DNA from: Galeopsis tetrahit
Lineage: Eukaryota > Streptophyta > Magnoliopsida > Lamiales > Lamiaceae
Direction of reading: 5' to 3'
Assembly: GCA_963675135.1 (NCBI GenBank)
Contig: OY776122.1
Location: 14,988,881 to 15,052,880, forward strand
DNA length: 64,000 nucleotides
Shown here: positions 1-11,831 of the stretch, one piece after another
Layout: each line of letters begins with the position of its first letter
Position numbering within the stretch: the stretch's first letter is position 1
Position numbers and translations under genes: made by a program
The notes under the pieces: generated by a model
Database searches by the model: none
The model's input: only the letters and a program-made list of their open reading frames with translations
Told to the model about the DNA's origin: nothing

Positions 1-720
1 GATCGGTGACGGTTGAGATGTTATATGAGTAGCTTCCGGAGTTCTGTAGCCACTGTAAGGTAGTTGGACACGTGCCTGCTCATTGGGCTATGGGACAGGC
101 CCCACCGCATCCTCGCGACGACTCCGTGGTAGGACCTGGCACAGAAGACGGTCGAGGCCTTCTCCCTCAGACCTCCAGCCACGAGTGCCCGCAGAACCCC
201 TCCTCGGATATCGAAGCCGGTCTGGTCCCAGTGAGCAACTCCTTCTCCAGTCTCAGCACGGATGAGCCCTCAGAGGATCCTGTGGTTGCAGCGGCCAACA
301 ACAGTCCGATCTTGGAGAGTACTTACTGCCAACGAAGTTCCTTTCCCTACTCGGGCAGCCTCGACCCGTTCCACAAAGAAACGTAGTAGCCTCAGGATGC
401 TTGGGATGATCTTATCCCATCATCAAACCCCGGGAAATGCTATCAATGAATTCAAGGCTAGAGCCTGCACGAACTACACTATCCGCCAACCAACATGGCT
501 TGATAATGATTTCACCTGCGTCTCCAAGTTCAAGGGCAGTAGGGGCGATGTATTTGAAGCTCCATCCATAGTCCTTCACCTGATTTCAGATTCCTAGATT
601 GATCAGTTTTTTCGAAATTTTTTATCGTTTTTATTGCTAGGTCGTATTTAGGGGTGTACCATATTTTGATGGCACCCCGGCCTCTGGTTTCGGCTTGTGA
701 ACTTATGACTTTTATCTTTT
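1..720 (+). mobile_element. LINE ORF1 (gag-like) remnant with 3' tail
   Basis: Reading forward, the first 120 bases encode the motif LPEFCSHCKVVGH, which matches the zinc knuckle (zf-CCHC_4 type) at the end of plant LINE ORF1 proteins. These bind the element RNA. An in-frame stop lies just before LPEF and the final knuckle cysteine is not seen, so the copy is dead. The following 120 or so codons are a low-complexity Ser/Pro/Glu-rich tail. From about 600 the sequence is non-coding and T-rich and resembles the 3' end of the element. A second, inverted copy lies at about 48000-48410 and shares the coding tail and the non-coding part, which confirms that this is a dispersed repeat. The left boundary lies outside the window. 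Confidence 0.65.
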
Positions 721-1027
721 CTTTCTTCCTTTTAATCCATTTTTTTTATTGTCACTAATTTCAGATGTATTTGAGGCCACTCTGTCGTACTTTATGAATA
801 AGAATTTCTATAGAATATTTATAACATAAATGTTTGGATTTCCTGATGTATAATAAAATTTCAAAAAAAAAGTGATAAAAATATTCAAACCATTTTTACT
901 TATTTTAAGTTGATTCTGCACACAACCTCAGTTAATTGTAGCATACTACCTTATACATTGAATCGAGGAAACAACTTAATAAAATAATAATCATGACAAC
1001 GACAGGAAATAATATAATAATCATGCC
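721..1027. other. AT-rich spacer, no gene
   Basis: This stretch separates two LINE remnants. I see no coding potential. A short phrase, ATAATCATG, occurs twice near 990 and 1018 just before the next LINE begins, but I could not tie it to a target-site duplication. Confidence 0.5.
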
Positions 1028-1833
1028 AATCAGGTCTCAACACGAACTTCTCTGATCACGCCCCAATTTTGCTCAGAATGGAGAAAGCTCTCGACTGGGG
1101 TCCGAAACCCTTTCGACTTGTGAATTGGTGGTTGGAAGAGGAAGATTTCAAAAATATTGTGTCAACCTCCTGGTCTTCCTCTCCGATCACGGGGTGGGGC
1201 TCTTTCGTGGTGAAAGAAAAGCTTAAGCTTCTGAAGATAACAATTAAAGTTTGGAAGGGATCCTCACGCAATAAGATAAATAGTAGCATCAAGGAATCGG
1301 AGGCTCTACTTCACAATATGGATATCAAAGTTGAGGCAGAAGGATGGAACGCTGATGAGGCAGTTGATAGATCAAAATTATTGAGCCATTTGGATGCGCT
1401 CAGGTTGAAGAGACGAAGACTTTATCATTAGAAATCAAGAGTGAAATGGCTTCAAGAAGGTGATGCCAATACTAGATTCTTCCACTCTATTGTTCAGAAA
1501 AATCAGAGATTCAACGAGGTGAGAGGGCTGCACATTGACGGTCGCTGGGTCGAAGGAGTTGATGAGGTGAAGTCTGGTATCTTCAACTTTTTTAAGGCAT
1601 CATTTGCCAAGGAAGAGTGGGTAAGGCCTAGAGTGGAGGGCTTATCTTGTAAAAGAATCGACGACATTGCAAATGTGGTCTTGTGTAGTGGTTTCTCTAG
1701 CGAAGAAATAAGGAAGGCAGTCTGGGGATGTGGTGTTAATAAGAGTCCCGGGCCCAAGGTTGTAGAAATCGGAAATCGCTAGTCGGGCGTTTTCTGACCG
1801 CCTAGACCGCCTAGGCGATCCGATTTTTTTATT

Positions 1834-1866
<33 letters not shown>

Positions 1867-4620
1867 AAAATACATGAATATCAACACTAAAAAAATAATT
1901 TATTTATGTATTATTGATTTGTTTCCCAAATTCACGTTTGTAAATGTAATTAATAATTTTTTAGTTTTTTTATTTATTTACGGGAATGAAACGACGTAGT
2001 TTCGAATTTTTAAATTAAAAAAAAAACCGCCTAGACCGCCTAGGTGACGCCTAGACCGTCTAGGCAGCGCCTAATGAGCCAGCCGCCTAGATGGCCCGAT
2101 TAGTATAAAATCCCATGGATACCTCCCGCCTAGCGCCGCCTAGACCCGATTTCTGCAACCATGCCCGGGCCCGATGGATTTAATTTCAAGTTCGTCAAAG
2201 CATTCTGGAATATCCTCGAAAAAGACTTCTCAAAGGCTATTCAGAATTTTCACCAAAATGCTAAATTGGTGAAGGGTGTTACGCTTCTTTAATCACTTTA
2301 GTTCTAAAAGTTCGAAATCCTATATTTATTCGTGAGTACATGCCTATTTCGCTAATAGGCTGCTTCTATAAGGTCCTTTCAAAAATTCTGGCAACCAGAC
2401 TCTCGAAGGTCCTGGACACTGTTATATCTCCCAACCAGTCGGCGTTTATCGGAAGGAGAAGTATTTTAGATAGTGTTGTGGTGGCGAACGAGATTATCGA
2501 CGAAGCCAAAGCTAAGAAATGCAAAGTATTTCTACTTAAACTGGATTTTGAGAAAGCGTACGATTCGGTGGACCACATATTTTTACTGGATATGTTGTCT
2601 TTGTTGGGTTTTAATCATAAATGGTGTGGCTGGATTAAGGAATGCATTCAATCTGCATCCTTATCAATTCTTGTGAATGGAAGTCCTACCAAGGAATTTT
2701 CGATGGAGAAAGGTCTGCGTCAAGGGGACCCTTTGTCACCGTTCCTCTTCACGGTGGCAAGTGAGTGTCTTAGTATTATGATGGCCAAAGCAGTCGATGA
2801 AGGGGGTATTCTGTCCGACAAAAATTAGCAACCAACAAGTTCAGATCTCCCACCTTCAGTTTGCCGACGATACACTACTCTTCGGTGAAGCAACTAGCAG
2901 GAATATTCTGATATTAAAGAGCATCCTGAGAATGTTCGAGTCTTGGTCGGGCTCAAAATCAATTTCTTCAAAAGCACACTTTCTGGGGTCAACGTTTCAG
3001 ATTCTGATCTACTGGAATGGGCTTCTTCTCTGAATTGTAAGACTGCAGGGTTGCCACTCAAGTATCTAGGTCTTAAAATCGGTGCTAATAACAGAAGGAT
3101 TGCTTCTTGGAAAGAGGTCACCAATTCTCTGGAAAGACACCTGGGTTTCTGGGACGGAAAATCTCTCTCTTTTGGTGGTAAGTTGGTTCTAATCAACTCG
3201 GTCCTGTCTCATCTCCCTACTTACTCCCTATCCCTTAACCGAGCCCCATCCCACTCCATTAAAACCACTCAATCTACCCCAAAGGCGTTTCCTCTAGAGC
3301 AATGGCGATCATACGGCTAGAAGAATTCCATGGGTAAGCTGGGAAACTCTTTGTAGAGAAAAATCTTTAGGTGGGTTGGGTATTAAAAATATCAATCTAT
3401 TTAACCAAGTTTTATTGGGAAAATGGGGTTGGAGGCTTATTAGAGACAAAGACAGTCTAGTGAGTGAGGTGTCGTATTCTAGGTATGGTCATTTTCTTGA
3501 TTGTGTGAGGTTTTTTAGGGAGTCGGAAAAATGTAAAAAATACTGGTCTTCTTGGTAGGCCGATCTTGTAAAATTGATTGGGTCGGGAAATTGGTTTCTT
3601 GATAATTGTTTGATTAATGTGTGTAATGGCAATGCTACTAGGTTTTGGGATGATAACCGGATGGGAGAGAAGAATCTTAAATCTTTATTTCCTAGATTGT
3701 GCTACATTGAATCTGAGAAAAGTTGTACTGTAGCTGATAGAATCAGGTGGGATAATGGGAACAGGAGGTTTGAATGGAGATGGAGAAGAAATTTATTAGA
3801 TAGGGGGTTGCTAGTGTTAACAATTTGTGTGAACTTGTAGACAGGTACATTTCAAGCTCAGTCGAAGAGGACTACTGGACTTGGGAACTCGAGAAAGACA
3901 GAAATTACTCCGTGAAGTCTGCCTATAAGCTGCTACTTGGAAGTCATACTCAGGACAGGTCAGATCTAGTCGAGCTCGGAAGCATATGGACTAAAGGAGT
4001 ACCTTTGAAAGCGGCATATTTCTCTTAGAGAATGTTGCAAGATAAAATCCCTACCATTCCCAACCTTAAGAAGAGAGGGGCTTTCAATGTCAACTTCTCG
4101 GTCATATGCAAACTTTGCAACAAAGAAGACGAAGACACGGATCATCTATTCTTCCAATGCCAATGCTCAAAGATAATTTGGCAAAAGATTTGCAGATGGT
4201 TCGAGGTAGAGCACGAAGGAGCATCAGTCCGGATGGAACACTTCAAGAGGCACGAGGAGAAGGCCGAGACAAAATGGAAGGTAGCGTGGAAGCTCATATG
4301 GTACTGCTCAATATGGTGCATATGGGCTAGCAGAAACGAGACAACATTTAAAGGAGTACAGTTTGAAGCGGAAAAAACGATTGGTAATATCAAGTTGACA
4401 ACATGCAAATGGCTCAAGGCCAAATATCTTATAAATAACTGGAACACTTTTGAAGATTGGGAAAGGGAACCCATCCTTTGTATCAGTTAGTGGTTGTCCT
4501 CTGATTTTTATGGTCTTGAGAGCACTGGTTAGCTATTAGTGAGGTATCTCTATGTACTAAATTGTTTGGGCATTTCTAATGCCTGTTTTTATCAATATAT
4601 TTGCTGCTTTCCAAAAAAGA
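1028..4620 (+). mobile_element. Degenerate 5'-truncated LINE (RNase H-less lineage)
   Basis: The coding frame starts inside the end of the endonuclease domain (motif SDHAPILL near 1053) and runs through a linker, the reverse transcriptase and a zf-RVT zinc-binding domain (CKLCNKEDEDTDHLFFQC near 4110-4170). It stops at about 4490 after the residues REPILCIS. The catalytic box FADDTLLF lies near 2866 and the GLRQGDPLSPFLF block near 2715. The frame is broken by a stop at about 1429, a MITE at 1756-2163, a single-base loss near 2285, further shifts near 2830, 2940 and 3300, and stops near 3556 and 4026. An A-rich tail starts near 4612. There is no RNase H domain. The product is closest to the minus-strand LINE at 25455-28884, so the two belong to one family. 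I could not find the target-site duplication. Confidence 0.88.
1756..2163. mobile_element. MITE with 9-bp target duplication inside the LINE
   Basis: This 408-bp non-coding insert is flanked by perfect 9-bp direct repeats CCCGGGCCC at 1747-1755 and 2164-2172. Its ends are inverted repeats: GGTTGTAGAAATCGG on the left and CCGATTTCTGCAACC on the right, with one mismatch. Both subterminal regions carry clustered copies of CCGCCTAGACCGCCTAGG-like units, and the centre is AT-rich. Removing the insert and one copy of the duplication restores the reverse transcriptase residues KSPGPDGFNF, which proves the insertion. A 9-bp duplication fits Mutator-type transposition. There is no transposase, so it is non-autonomous. 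Confidence 0.9.
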
Positions 4621-5802
4621 AAAAAAAAACAAACAAACAAACAAAAGAAGCATAGATCTTCATTTCTTGAATCGAGACACCCCACACACTAAGGTATTAA
4701 CAAATCAAGAAAACTAAAAATAGAAATATAAAGACAAAAGAATCACCAAGCGCAGATCCCAAAAGAGGGAAAGCTGGTACCAACAGAGGAAGCAGTTTAT
4801 GCGCAGATAAGTTGGAGAAACCACCAACAGAAAATAAACAAAAACTAAATAGAAACAACTAAACAACGACAGGAAACAAACTAAACAACATGAACATAAA
4901 AACAAAGAAATAAAAAACAGAAAAAATAAATGAGATCAACGGATGTCTCACTCGATCGGTTACCGCAGCGCCGTTAGGGAGGATCGATCCATTGATTCCA
5001 ACTAAAGTCCTAAAAAACCCCCCAAACCCAACTGGATGATCTGCTGAAAAAAGATTAAATAAGGCAGCGGCGGTGCTGTGGAATGACTGACAGTGTTGCG
5101 ACGGCGCGACGAGCGGTGTTGCGGATACCTCTTTTTTTTTTTTTTTTTAATAAATTCAGATCTCTATTATATATTATAGATCTATATGGTGTGGATGTTG
5201 AATGAAGGGGAGAGAAGAAGTCCATGCTAGATTTGGGATAATTGAATGAAAGAAATTGGGTTGTTGAAGATGAAGGAGGTGGACGGCAGTTTTGGGGTAA
5301 AGATCAATATTCAAACACCGTTTAAATTTAGAAAATGCACATGATTATTTAAATACATTAATTATATAAACATTTCAAACAAATAATTAAGAAACATAAA
5401 AATTCATATATCCAATCATTGATTTGGAAGCTATAATTAAGACCTAATTCCCCAAAGTTTCTGTTAGTAAAGTATTGGTGGATAATGTGTGATTAGAAAA
5501 AAAAAAAAACTGATTTCAAACGCAATAATGTGGTACGACCAAGTATGATGTTTTAGAATGGATGTGAAGCTCCAACCTCCTGCAAGGAACTCATCAGGAC
5601 ACAACAACACTTATGATGTTTACCTATTTTCGAGAACAAACTGAAATTCAAGCAACACTCCAAAAAGATTAGGATGACTATCTCTCAGTTGAGATGAATT
5701 GTTCAGAAATTGTGTTAAATGCCTCAAAAGACTTTGTGCTATAACTCAAATCCTATAAAAGGGTACATATAACTTTTTTCGTTGAATCGACAAAATTAGT
5801 CT
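4621..5802. other. Intergenic, no gene recognised
   Basis: The stretch starts with an A-rich, CAAA-repeated tail from the LINE. It has a GC-richer island at about 4930-5130 with several CGGCG and GCGAC phrases but no convincing frame. It ends in AT-rich DNA that includes the probable 3' untranslated region and downstream flank of ALG3 near 5500-5800. A run of 18 T lies near 5132-5149. Confidence 0.45.
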
Positions 5803-8800
5803 TCATCTGGCCTTCTTTTTGAGAGATGGTGGTGTGTCATTTGTATTGTCTGCGTATGGATATTCAGGCGGTGCCATCCAGAGACCTCCTAATATCATTA
5901 AATGGGCTCCAAGCAGAAGTATCGATGAGTAAGCATTAGAAGGGAATATATTCCAACATAACTCCACAGCAACGAACAAAATTAAACTGCAACAAACACT
6001 CATTTAGTTTATTGAAGGGGTGATTTTGTAAAAGGACTACAGGATTGGTCAAGAAATCTACCGTAACCAGGTAGGAAATGGGGTTCGCCACAATAAATAG
6101 GGTAGGCTGTAGAAATACCTGCACACAGTAAATGCTATGTCATAAATCGGATGTTAGACAAGAACTACTTATTCACATTATGTTTAACAATAGCTCAAGA
6201 TTAAGATTGTTTTGCATGAAATCCTGTAAGTAGCAAAAGGTTCATAAAGGTCATTACGAAAGCACAAATGGGGTATTTGTAAATAAGGTGCATATATATT
6301 TCTAGGAAAAACATGGAGACGAGTGTATTAAAAAAAGATGTTCAGGATCACATACCAGGAGTAGAACTGATAGTGGAGAGATCGAGCACAAACAATTCCG
6401 ATGAAATTCCCAACAAACATAGTTGTTGCAATATCTGAATCCCATCACACAAATAAAATAAGGGCAAAAAACAGAAAAATATTAACTAACTGTTTTAAGA
6501 GGAGATGAAAATTAGCTAGCTATTGCTTACGCTCTGCTCTAAGAACCCTCAAATCTGACTTGTGCTTATTTGGTGGGGAAGAACTGAGATTGGAAAAATT
6601 GAGCTTCATTTGTGCAAGTTTAGAATGCAAGAGAAGGAACAGTCCTCCTTCATGCCTGCACCAAGCCCGAAAGAAAATAAAGAAATATTACTTTTAGAAG
6701 AGTCAAAAGATCTAAACACATCAGAAAATTGACGAGCAAATATAGTACCCAAGGATGAACAAACATGGACAAGCAGATAACATAATGTATTTAAACTAGG
6801 ATTAAAGGCTTTTATGAACCATCTTTGCTAGGTGGGATGGAGCCATGGAAGTAGACAAGGAATAAAATTATTTTAGTTGTGTTTGCAAACTCAAATAGAA
6901 ATCTAGAATCACTTTTCTTTTTTCAAAAAAGCTGAATCTAACAGCTTAAAAAAAATGATTCTTGAAGCTGCAAACACACCCTTAATTTTCCATAAACAGC
7001 TTTACCAACCATCAAAAGGGAACAAATTAGAAAACTGCCAGTATTCTGAAAGTCATACTCCGTAATACTTACCTGCACCATCTATAATGAGCAAAGACAG
7101 CAAGCAGCATAAGATGAGCAGCCAGTAGAAACAGTGCAAATCCTTTGGACACAAATAATTGTTCCGGGACAAATTTAAAATTAACAGACCTGGAGAATAA
7201 AGTTAAAATATTGTCTTCTGTTAGTTATTATCATAAGAGAAAGATTACGTAACTCCGCATGCATAGATGAAATATAAAATCATAAGTTTGTCCTAAGGGC
7301 ATTATGATCCACATACAATACTCAAATCAAATAATCATATTGTTAAGTGTACAGCCAACAATTCGGATAAAAAAGTATAATGTATAGTACAGTTGTCTGG
7401 GTCAACGTGAGTACCAAAAATGGATGAAGACACGACCCAGATTGAAGGCTCTAGAGATATATTCAACTGGGTATGATAATATGAACGGTAACCCTACGAG
7501 AATCTGCAAAAAATCATCCACCAAAGGTGGTGACAGAGATAAAGATTTCAATCAGATAATGCCTCTGCAAAAGTATGGTTGCATTCAGTGATTACTGATT
7601 CACAATAACAAATAAACGAACAGGAGCACAAAGAACGCATATAGTAAGGGTATGTTTGATTTGGGATTTTGAAATCTTAATCTGTTTCTACTTTGGGATT
7701 TTAGAATTCGGCTTATAAAAACCTAATACATCCACCCTACAATTATATAAAATAAAAAATTACACTCTACAACACACACTCTCCAATGACCACATATAAT
7801 TTTTTATTCCCACTCATATTTTATTTATCGCTTTTCACACTTTTTATCCTCACTTTTGCAACTTCCAATGAAACACACCAATCATTATACAATTATTACA
7901 ATCACACACAACAAATAGTAATAATAATATAACACTACCCATTCTTATGCATTGATTTGGCATAATGTTAAATCTTACACTACTTAAATCCCAGAACAAA
8001 CACCAACATTACAGGTAATCAAGATTTCCTCAAAATCCCAAACATACACTAAAAGTGTGTAATTGTTTAGTAAGTTTATAATAGGGTCCCATCAAGAAAC
8101 AGTGACATAATCAAGAAGAAGAAAGCACCTGCACAACAGCCGCGCCTGCACCAGCAGATATAACCCCCAAAATATTCAATGCCTGTATTTCAAGTTTTTC
8201 CCAGGTGGGGTAAAAACGGCTTTAGATATAAATGTCCATCTTCAGACTTGTAAGTTGTACAAACATAAGCAACCAAAGCAACTTACCTTCAGAAGGAGGA
8301 TTAACAAGGGAGGTGCAAAAAGAAGAACATTCATCTTCACAGAGACAGCTCCACTGTGCTAACAGGAAGAACGTCTAGAACACCTTTAGTCAATAAATAT
8401 AAAGCACCAATAAACAATTACAGTGCTACCAGCATTTCATGACAACAATTAATTAAATCTGGTATTCTACCTGAAAATAATTAAACCCAGATGCCACTTC
8501 TGATACAGAAATGAAACCATTGCAGCATGGAAGAGAGTTGTGGCAAAACAGTCATTAAATAAGCGAAGTACAAAGATTGAGTGCATTCGTTTAGACAGAG
8601 AGAGCAAGCAAAGAGCCCACCAAGGAACCTGCAACACAGTTTATCTGAAATTTAAACCAGATGTTATAGCTAATAAATTTTGATTGATTATTTATGCAGA
8701 AAAATGATTGAATCCCACTTCCAGAGGGCCATACAAAAGCATGAGTATCCTTCAATAAGGAGTGGTTTTAGCAAATCTTTTAAAGCCAGGCTACAAATAA

Positions 8801-10377
8801 GGGAACCCTAGGATTAAATTCATTTCCACTATCTATTATTTTAAGAAATCAAGTTCCGACCAGAAATCCTAAATAATTTGATCAGATACTTCTCACTGCC
8901 ATACTTATAGTAGTTTGTAAAAGTCAGAACTTGTAAATAATAAATCAAGTATTAAGTTGCATACCACATCCATCTTCAAATAAATTAACAGGACCATTCC
9001 AAGATTCACAATGTAGAGTATGCCGAACAAGATCTGCAATCAAAAGAGCATTATAAGTCATGATCTCTCAGTGAAAAGATTAAGAAATAAAAGACAGGCG
9101 AAGGTGAAGACACGAGAAGACATAACTTCCCTGCCTCCACTATGTAGTTTTTTAAAGTCAGTAACACAATCACATGAGTCTATTTTAATGAAAATCTCTT
9201 TTATCGAGTAGATTTGGTAGAGATAGCTATATAACATTATAATATAATTAAATCAGGTCATTGCAACAATTTTAAAAGACTCCCAAAATGCAAAGAAACC
9301 TCAATCAAGATGTTGAAGAAGGTTCTTTGAGATATTATTGCAAACAAGAAGACCAAGAGTACTATTTACCCCTAAGAACAAGAACATAATTGCACATACA
9401 GTATATACAATAAAATTAGAAACTCATTTGCAGTCGCGAGTCGTGAGATATATATTTTAGATTTTCAAAGTACTATTTGCAGCCCAGTTTAGAAACTGTG
9501 TATTCTCAACCTGTGTAAAATAGAGTTGATGCCTTGAAGGGGCATCAAAAATGCCTCAGCAAAATGTCGCAGAACAATAGAAGACAACAATAACAATGGA
9601 ATAACAGATGTATACGAACTATAAATATTATTCGGAATTGTATATACTCCTATAACAATGTGCACAAGCCCAAACACAAAATAAACAGACCAAGTTGGAA
9701 ATATACCTGGGCAGGGTAAACCTCACCACCAGTAACATACTGTATAGCAGAGTAGATATACAAAAATCCAGCTGGATATACCAGAGGCCCCGTATCGCCT
9801 TTCAGTTTGCTGTAATCTCTTTCTCCTCCCAGAAAACCAGTAACCTGATAAAAAAATTGCACAATCAAACTTCTAAACGATGATAATAAAAGAATCACTA
9901 GTACCACCAGAAACTAGGTATTCTGTGGCCCTAAAAGGCCTCTTAACAACTAAATTTCATCGTCTTTCTTAATGATACGTTACTGCAAGTAGAAATTACT
10001 AATGATCTATTTTCTTCAACTCAAATCAGGGAAAACAAACCAAAATTATAAGAAGCATCAACATATGTGTTCACCTGTGACATGTATGCATCCCAATCAA
10101 TCTTCGTGTCTGAAACGCATAAAACACAAAATAAAGTTTCAATAACAGAAAGATAATTAGGAAAAACGCAGTTCAAATAAAAATGCGCGTGGATTTGGCA
10201 GTTACATGGGACATAGGCGATGATCAGAGAAATCAGAACGGCGTCGCCGAGGAGCATGGCGATGGCAAAGGATAGTTTGGGGTTTCTGGTAATTTTTCCA
10301 ATAAAAGACTCATGTTTGCTCGCCGCCTTGGATCTGCCGGGGGCCAGTGGACGAGTAGCGGCGACTTGTCGCGGCAT
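5803..10377 (-). CDS. ALG3: Dol-P-Man:Man5GlcNAc2-PP-Dol alpha-1,3-mannosyltransferase
   Basis: This ER membrane enzyme adds the first lumenal mannose to the lipid-linked N-glycan precursor, using dolichol-phosphate mannose. I read 13 coding exons with GT-AG introns: 10206-10377, 10075-10109, 9707-9844, 8965-9033, 8471-8628, 8287-8353, 8129-8182, 7415-7503, 7073-7189, 6531-6655, 6356-6434, 6062-6118 and 5803-5986. They join in frame to about 447 residues, close to known plant ALG3 proteins. Diagnostic blocks are YTKIDWDAYMSQV, FLGGERDYSKLKGDTGPLVY, KRMHSIFVLRLFNDC, GAVSVKMN, RVFIHFWSVNFKFVPE and FVGNFIGIVCARSLHYQFYS. Many hydrophobic segments fit a polytopic protein. The last residues, KKAR, form a KKXX-type ER retrieval signal. 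The open frame extends upstream to a GTG at 10428, but the first ATG is at 10377. The copy looks intact. Introns hold small MITEs. Confidence 0.93.
6881..6990. mobile_element. Short inverted-repeat element in ALG3 intron
   Basis: The ends read GTTGTGTTTGCAAACTC on the left and GCTGCAAACACACCC on the right, which are imperfect inverted repeats around an AT-rich centre that can fold on itself. The flanks TTATTTTA and TTAATTTT match at only six of eight positions, so the target duplication is weak. It is probably an old hAT-like MITE within the intron between exons 9 and 10. Confidence 0.4.
7648..8049. mobile_element. Tourist-like MITE in ALG3 intron
   Basis: The element is 402 bp and is flanked by TAA at 7645-7647 and 8050-8052. 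Its ends, GGGTATGTTTGATTTGGGAT and the inverse of CAAAATCCCAAACATACAC, are inverted repeats of about 28 bp with a few mismatches. The 3-bp TAA duplication and the terminal sequence fit the PIF/Harbinger (Tourist) type. It carries no coding frame. It lies in the intron between exons 7 and 8 and leaves both splice sites intact. Confidence 0.75.
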
Positions 10378-10442
10378 CGGAGCAGAGAGTTTGGCACCGG
10401 CTGAGATTGGCTGCGTTGTTTCTAACACTGAAAGCTAACGAA

Positions 10443-10469
10443 TTTTACTAAACGCAGCGTTTTAGTAAA
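10443..10469. promoter_or_regulatory. Inverted repeat upstream of ALG3 start
   Basis: TTTACTAAA-CGC and GCG-TTTTAGTAAA face each other across a single base, about 65 bp upstream of the ALG3 ATG. It could form a hairpin in the 5' untranslated region or be a palindromic protein-binding site. It may also be the footprint of a lost MITE. The function is unknown. Confidence 0.4.
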
Positions 10470-10491
10470 AATAAAAATTGATCCGAGAGGG

Positions 10492-11335
10492 TCAGACATG
10501 CGCAATGGTTAAAAACGCCGGTTACGGTTTCACTCGAACGGTAATCAAAATCGAACCGTAACCCAGCCGGTTCCCTTTTTGAACCTCATCCTTTTTTCTT
10601 TTTTTTTCTCCCCACTATAAGCTTCTAATTACTTTTGGACACATAAATTAAAAAAAAATATTACTCTCTCCATTTTTGAATAAGTGTCATTTTAACATTT
10701 TTCAACAAATTAAGATATTAAATTGTGGTCAATATTACCCTTCATTAATGATAAATAGTTTTGATATTAAATTTTTGTTTAGTAAAGAATGTGGTCAAGA
10801 ATGTATGTGATATTCATATATACAATATTTATGATTTTTCCATGATTTATGCTATTATATTAATTGAAATTGAAGGCAAATTAATTATAAGGGTAAAATT
10901 GTCAAAATTAAAGAAAAAAACATAGAATGACACTTATTATAAAAATAAATAAAAAGGCAAAGTGACACTTATTTAAAAGTGGAGGGAGTAAATGATAAAC
11001 ATTGAGAAGCTTATAGGTGGAGTGGTGGACAAACCAAAATAACAAAATGGATAAACTTATAGGGGGACGGAGTACATAGTTAAAATTTAATACAAATTAT
11101 TTAACTTAAATTTATACTTAAAAATAGAAGAATTGTGTATTAAAAAAAATTAAAAAATGTACATAATTAAAAAAAAAATGCTAAATCAGCGGTTTTGAAA
11201 ATCCATAACTAGTTATAACCAAACTTTCATTTTACGGTTACAGATCGATTTTTTAACCGTAATCGACGGTTCGGCCAAACCGACGGTTACAAGTTGTCTG
11301 GTTCGTTCAATTACGGTTTCAGTTTGTGCATGTCT
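10492..11335. mobile_element. hAT-like MITE nest next to the ALG3 start
   Basis: The outer ends CAGACATGCGCAATGG and, inverted from the right, TAGACATGCACAAACTG are similar terminal inverted repeats. Just inside both ends are clusters of ACGGTTACGG- and CGGTTCG-like units. I could not confirm an 8-bp target duplication, so the limits are approximate. The middle holds at least one TA-flanked element (10664-10988). Motifs around it (CCCACTATAAGCTTCT near 10611 and CTTATAGGGGGACGGAG near 11056) suggest a second Stowaway-like layer. The block starts about 115 bp upstream of the ALG3 ATG. Confidence 0.6.
10664..10988. mobile_element. Stowaway-like MITE
   Basis: This 325-bp element is flanked by TA at 10662-10663 and 10989-10990. 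The ends CTCTCTCCATTTTTGAATAA and the inverse of TTATTTAAAAGTGGAGGGAG are imperfect inverted repeats, as is the next segment (GTGTCATTTTA versus AAAGTGACAC). TA duplication and CTCCnTCC ends are typical of Tc1/mariner-derived MITEs. There is no coding capacity. Confidence 0.75.
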
Positions 11336-11604
11336 AAGTGAAGCGAGGAAATTCCCGTTCGGAATGATTGAGTGTGTAAACATTCTAAGTCAATTAAATA
11401 AGTGAATTATCCAGTAAAAGTGGATGTAGATCAAGTTGATCGAACAACTATAAATCATTAGGTATTGTTTTTTAAAGTTGTTCTTTATTTGAGCTACTTG
11501 TTTTAACTTGTGATTTATCATATCTGATTTTTCAAGGGGCTAAAATTTCATAATTCGTGGATTTATTGACATAATAATAGTAATAAAATGGAGGAAATAT
11601 TTTA

Positions 11605-11831
11605 CTTCCTTTGTCCATCAAAATTATGTCCACTTTCTTTATTTGACTGTCTATTAAAAGTATGCCTATTTCCTTTAATGAAAAGAATTATTTTATTTTA
11701 CCTTTACAATAATTTTATAATACCCTTAATTTATCTATTTATTTTTTAAAATAATATTCTTATTTTATCTTCTTTTTTTTTAAAACATGCATCTAGCAAA
11801 AAAGATATAGTTTTTGTGGGCGGATGGAGTG
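11605..11831. mobile_element. Stowaway-like MITE
   Basis: The left end TTCCTTTGTCCATCAAAATT and the right end TTTGTGGGCGGATGGAGTG are imperfect inverted repeats, each flanked by TA (11603-11604 and 11832-11833). It is about 227 bp long, AT-rich and without a reading frame. Confidence 0.55.

Noticed and set aside
10378..10428. A longer ALG3 N-terminus
   Set aside because: The first codon of that extension is GTG. The first ATG in frame is at 10377.
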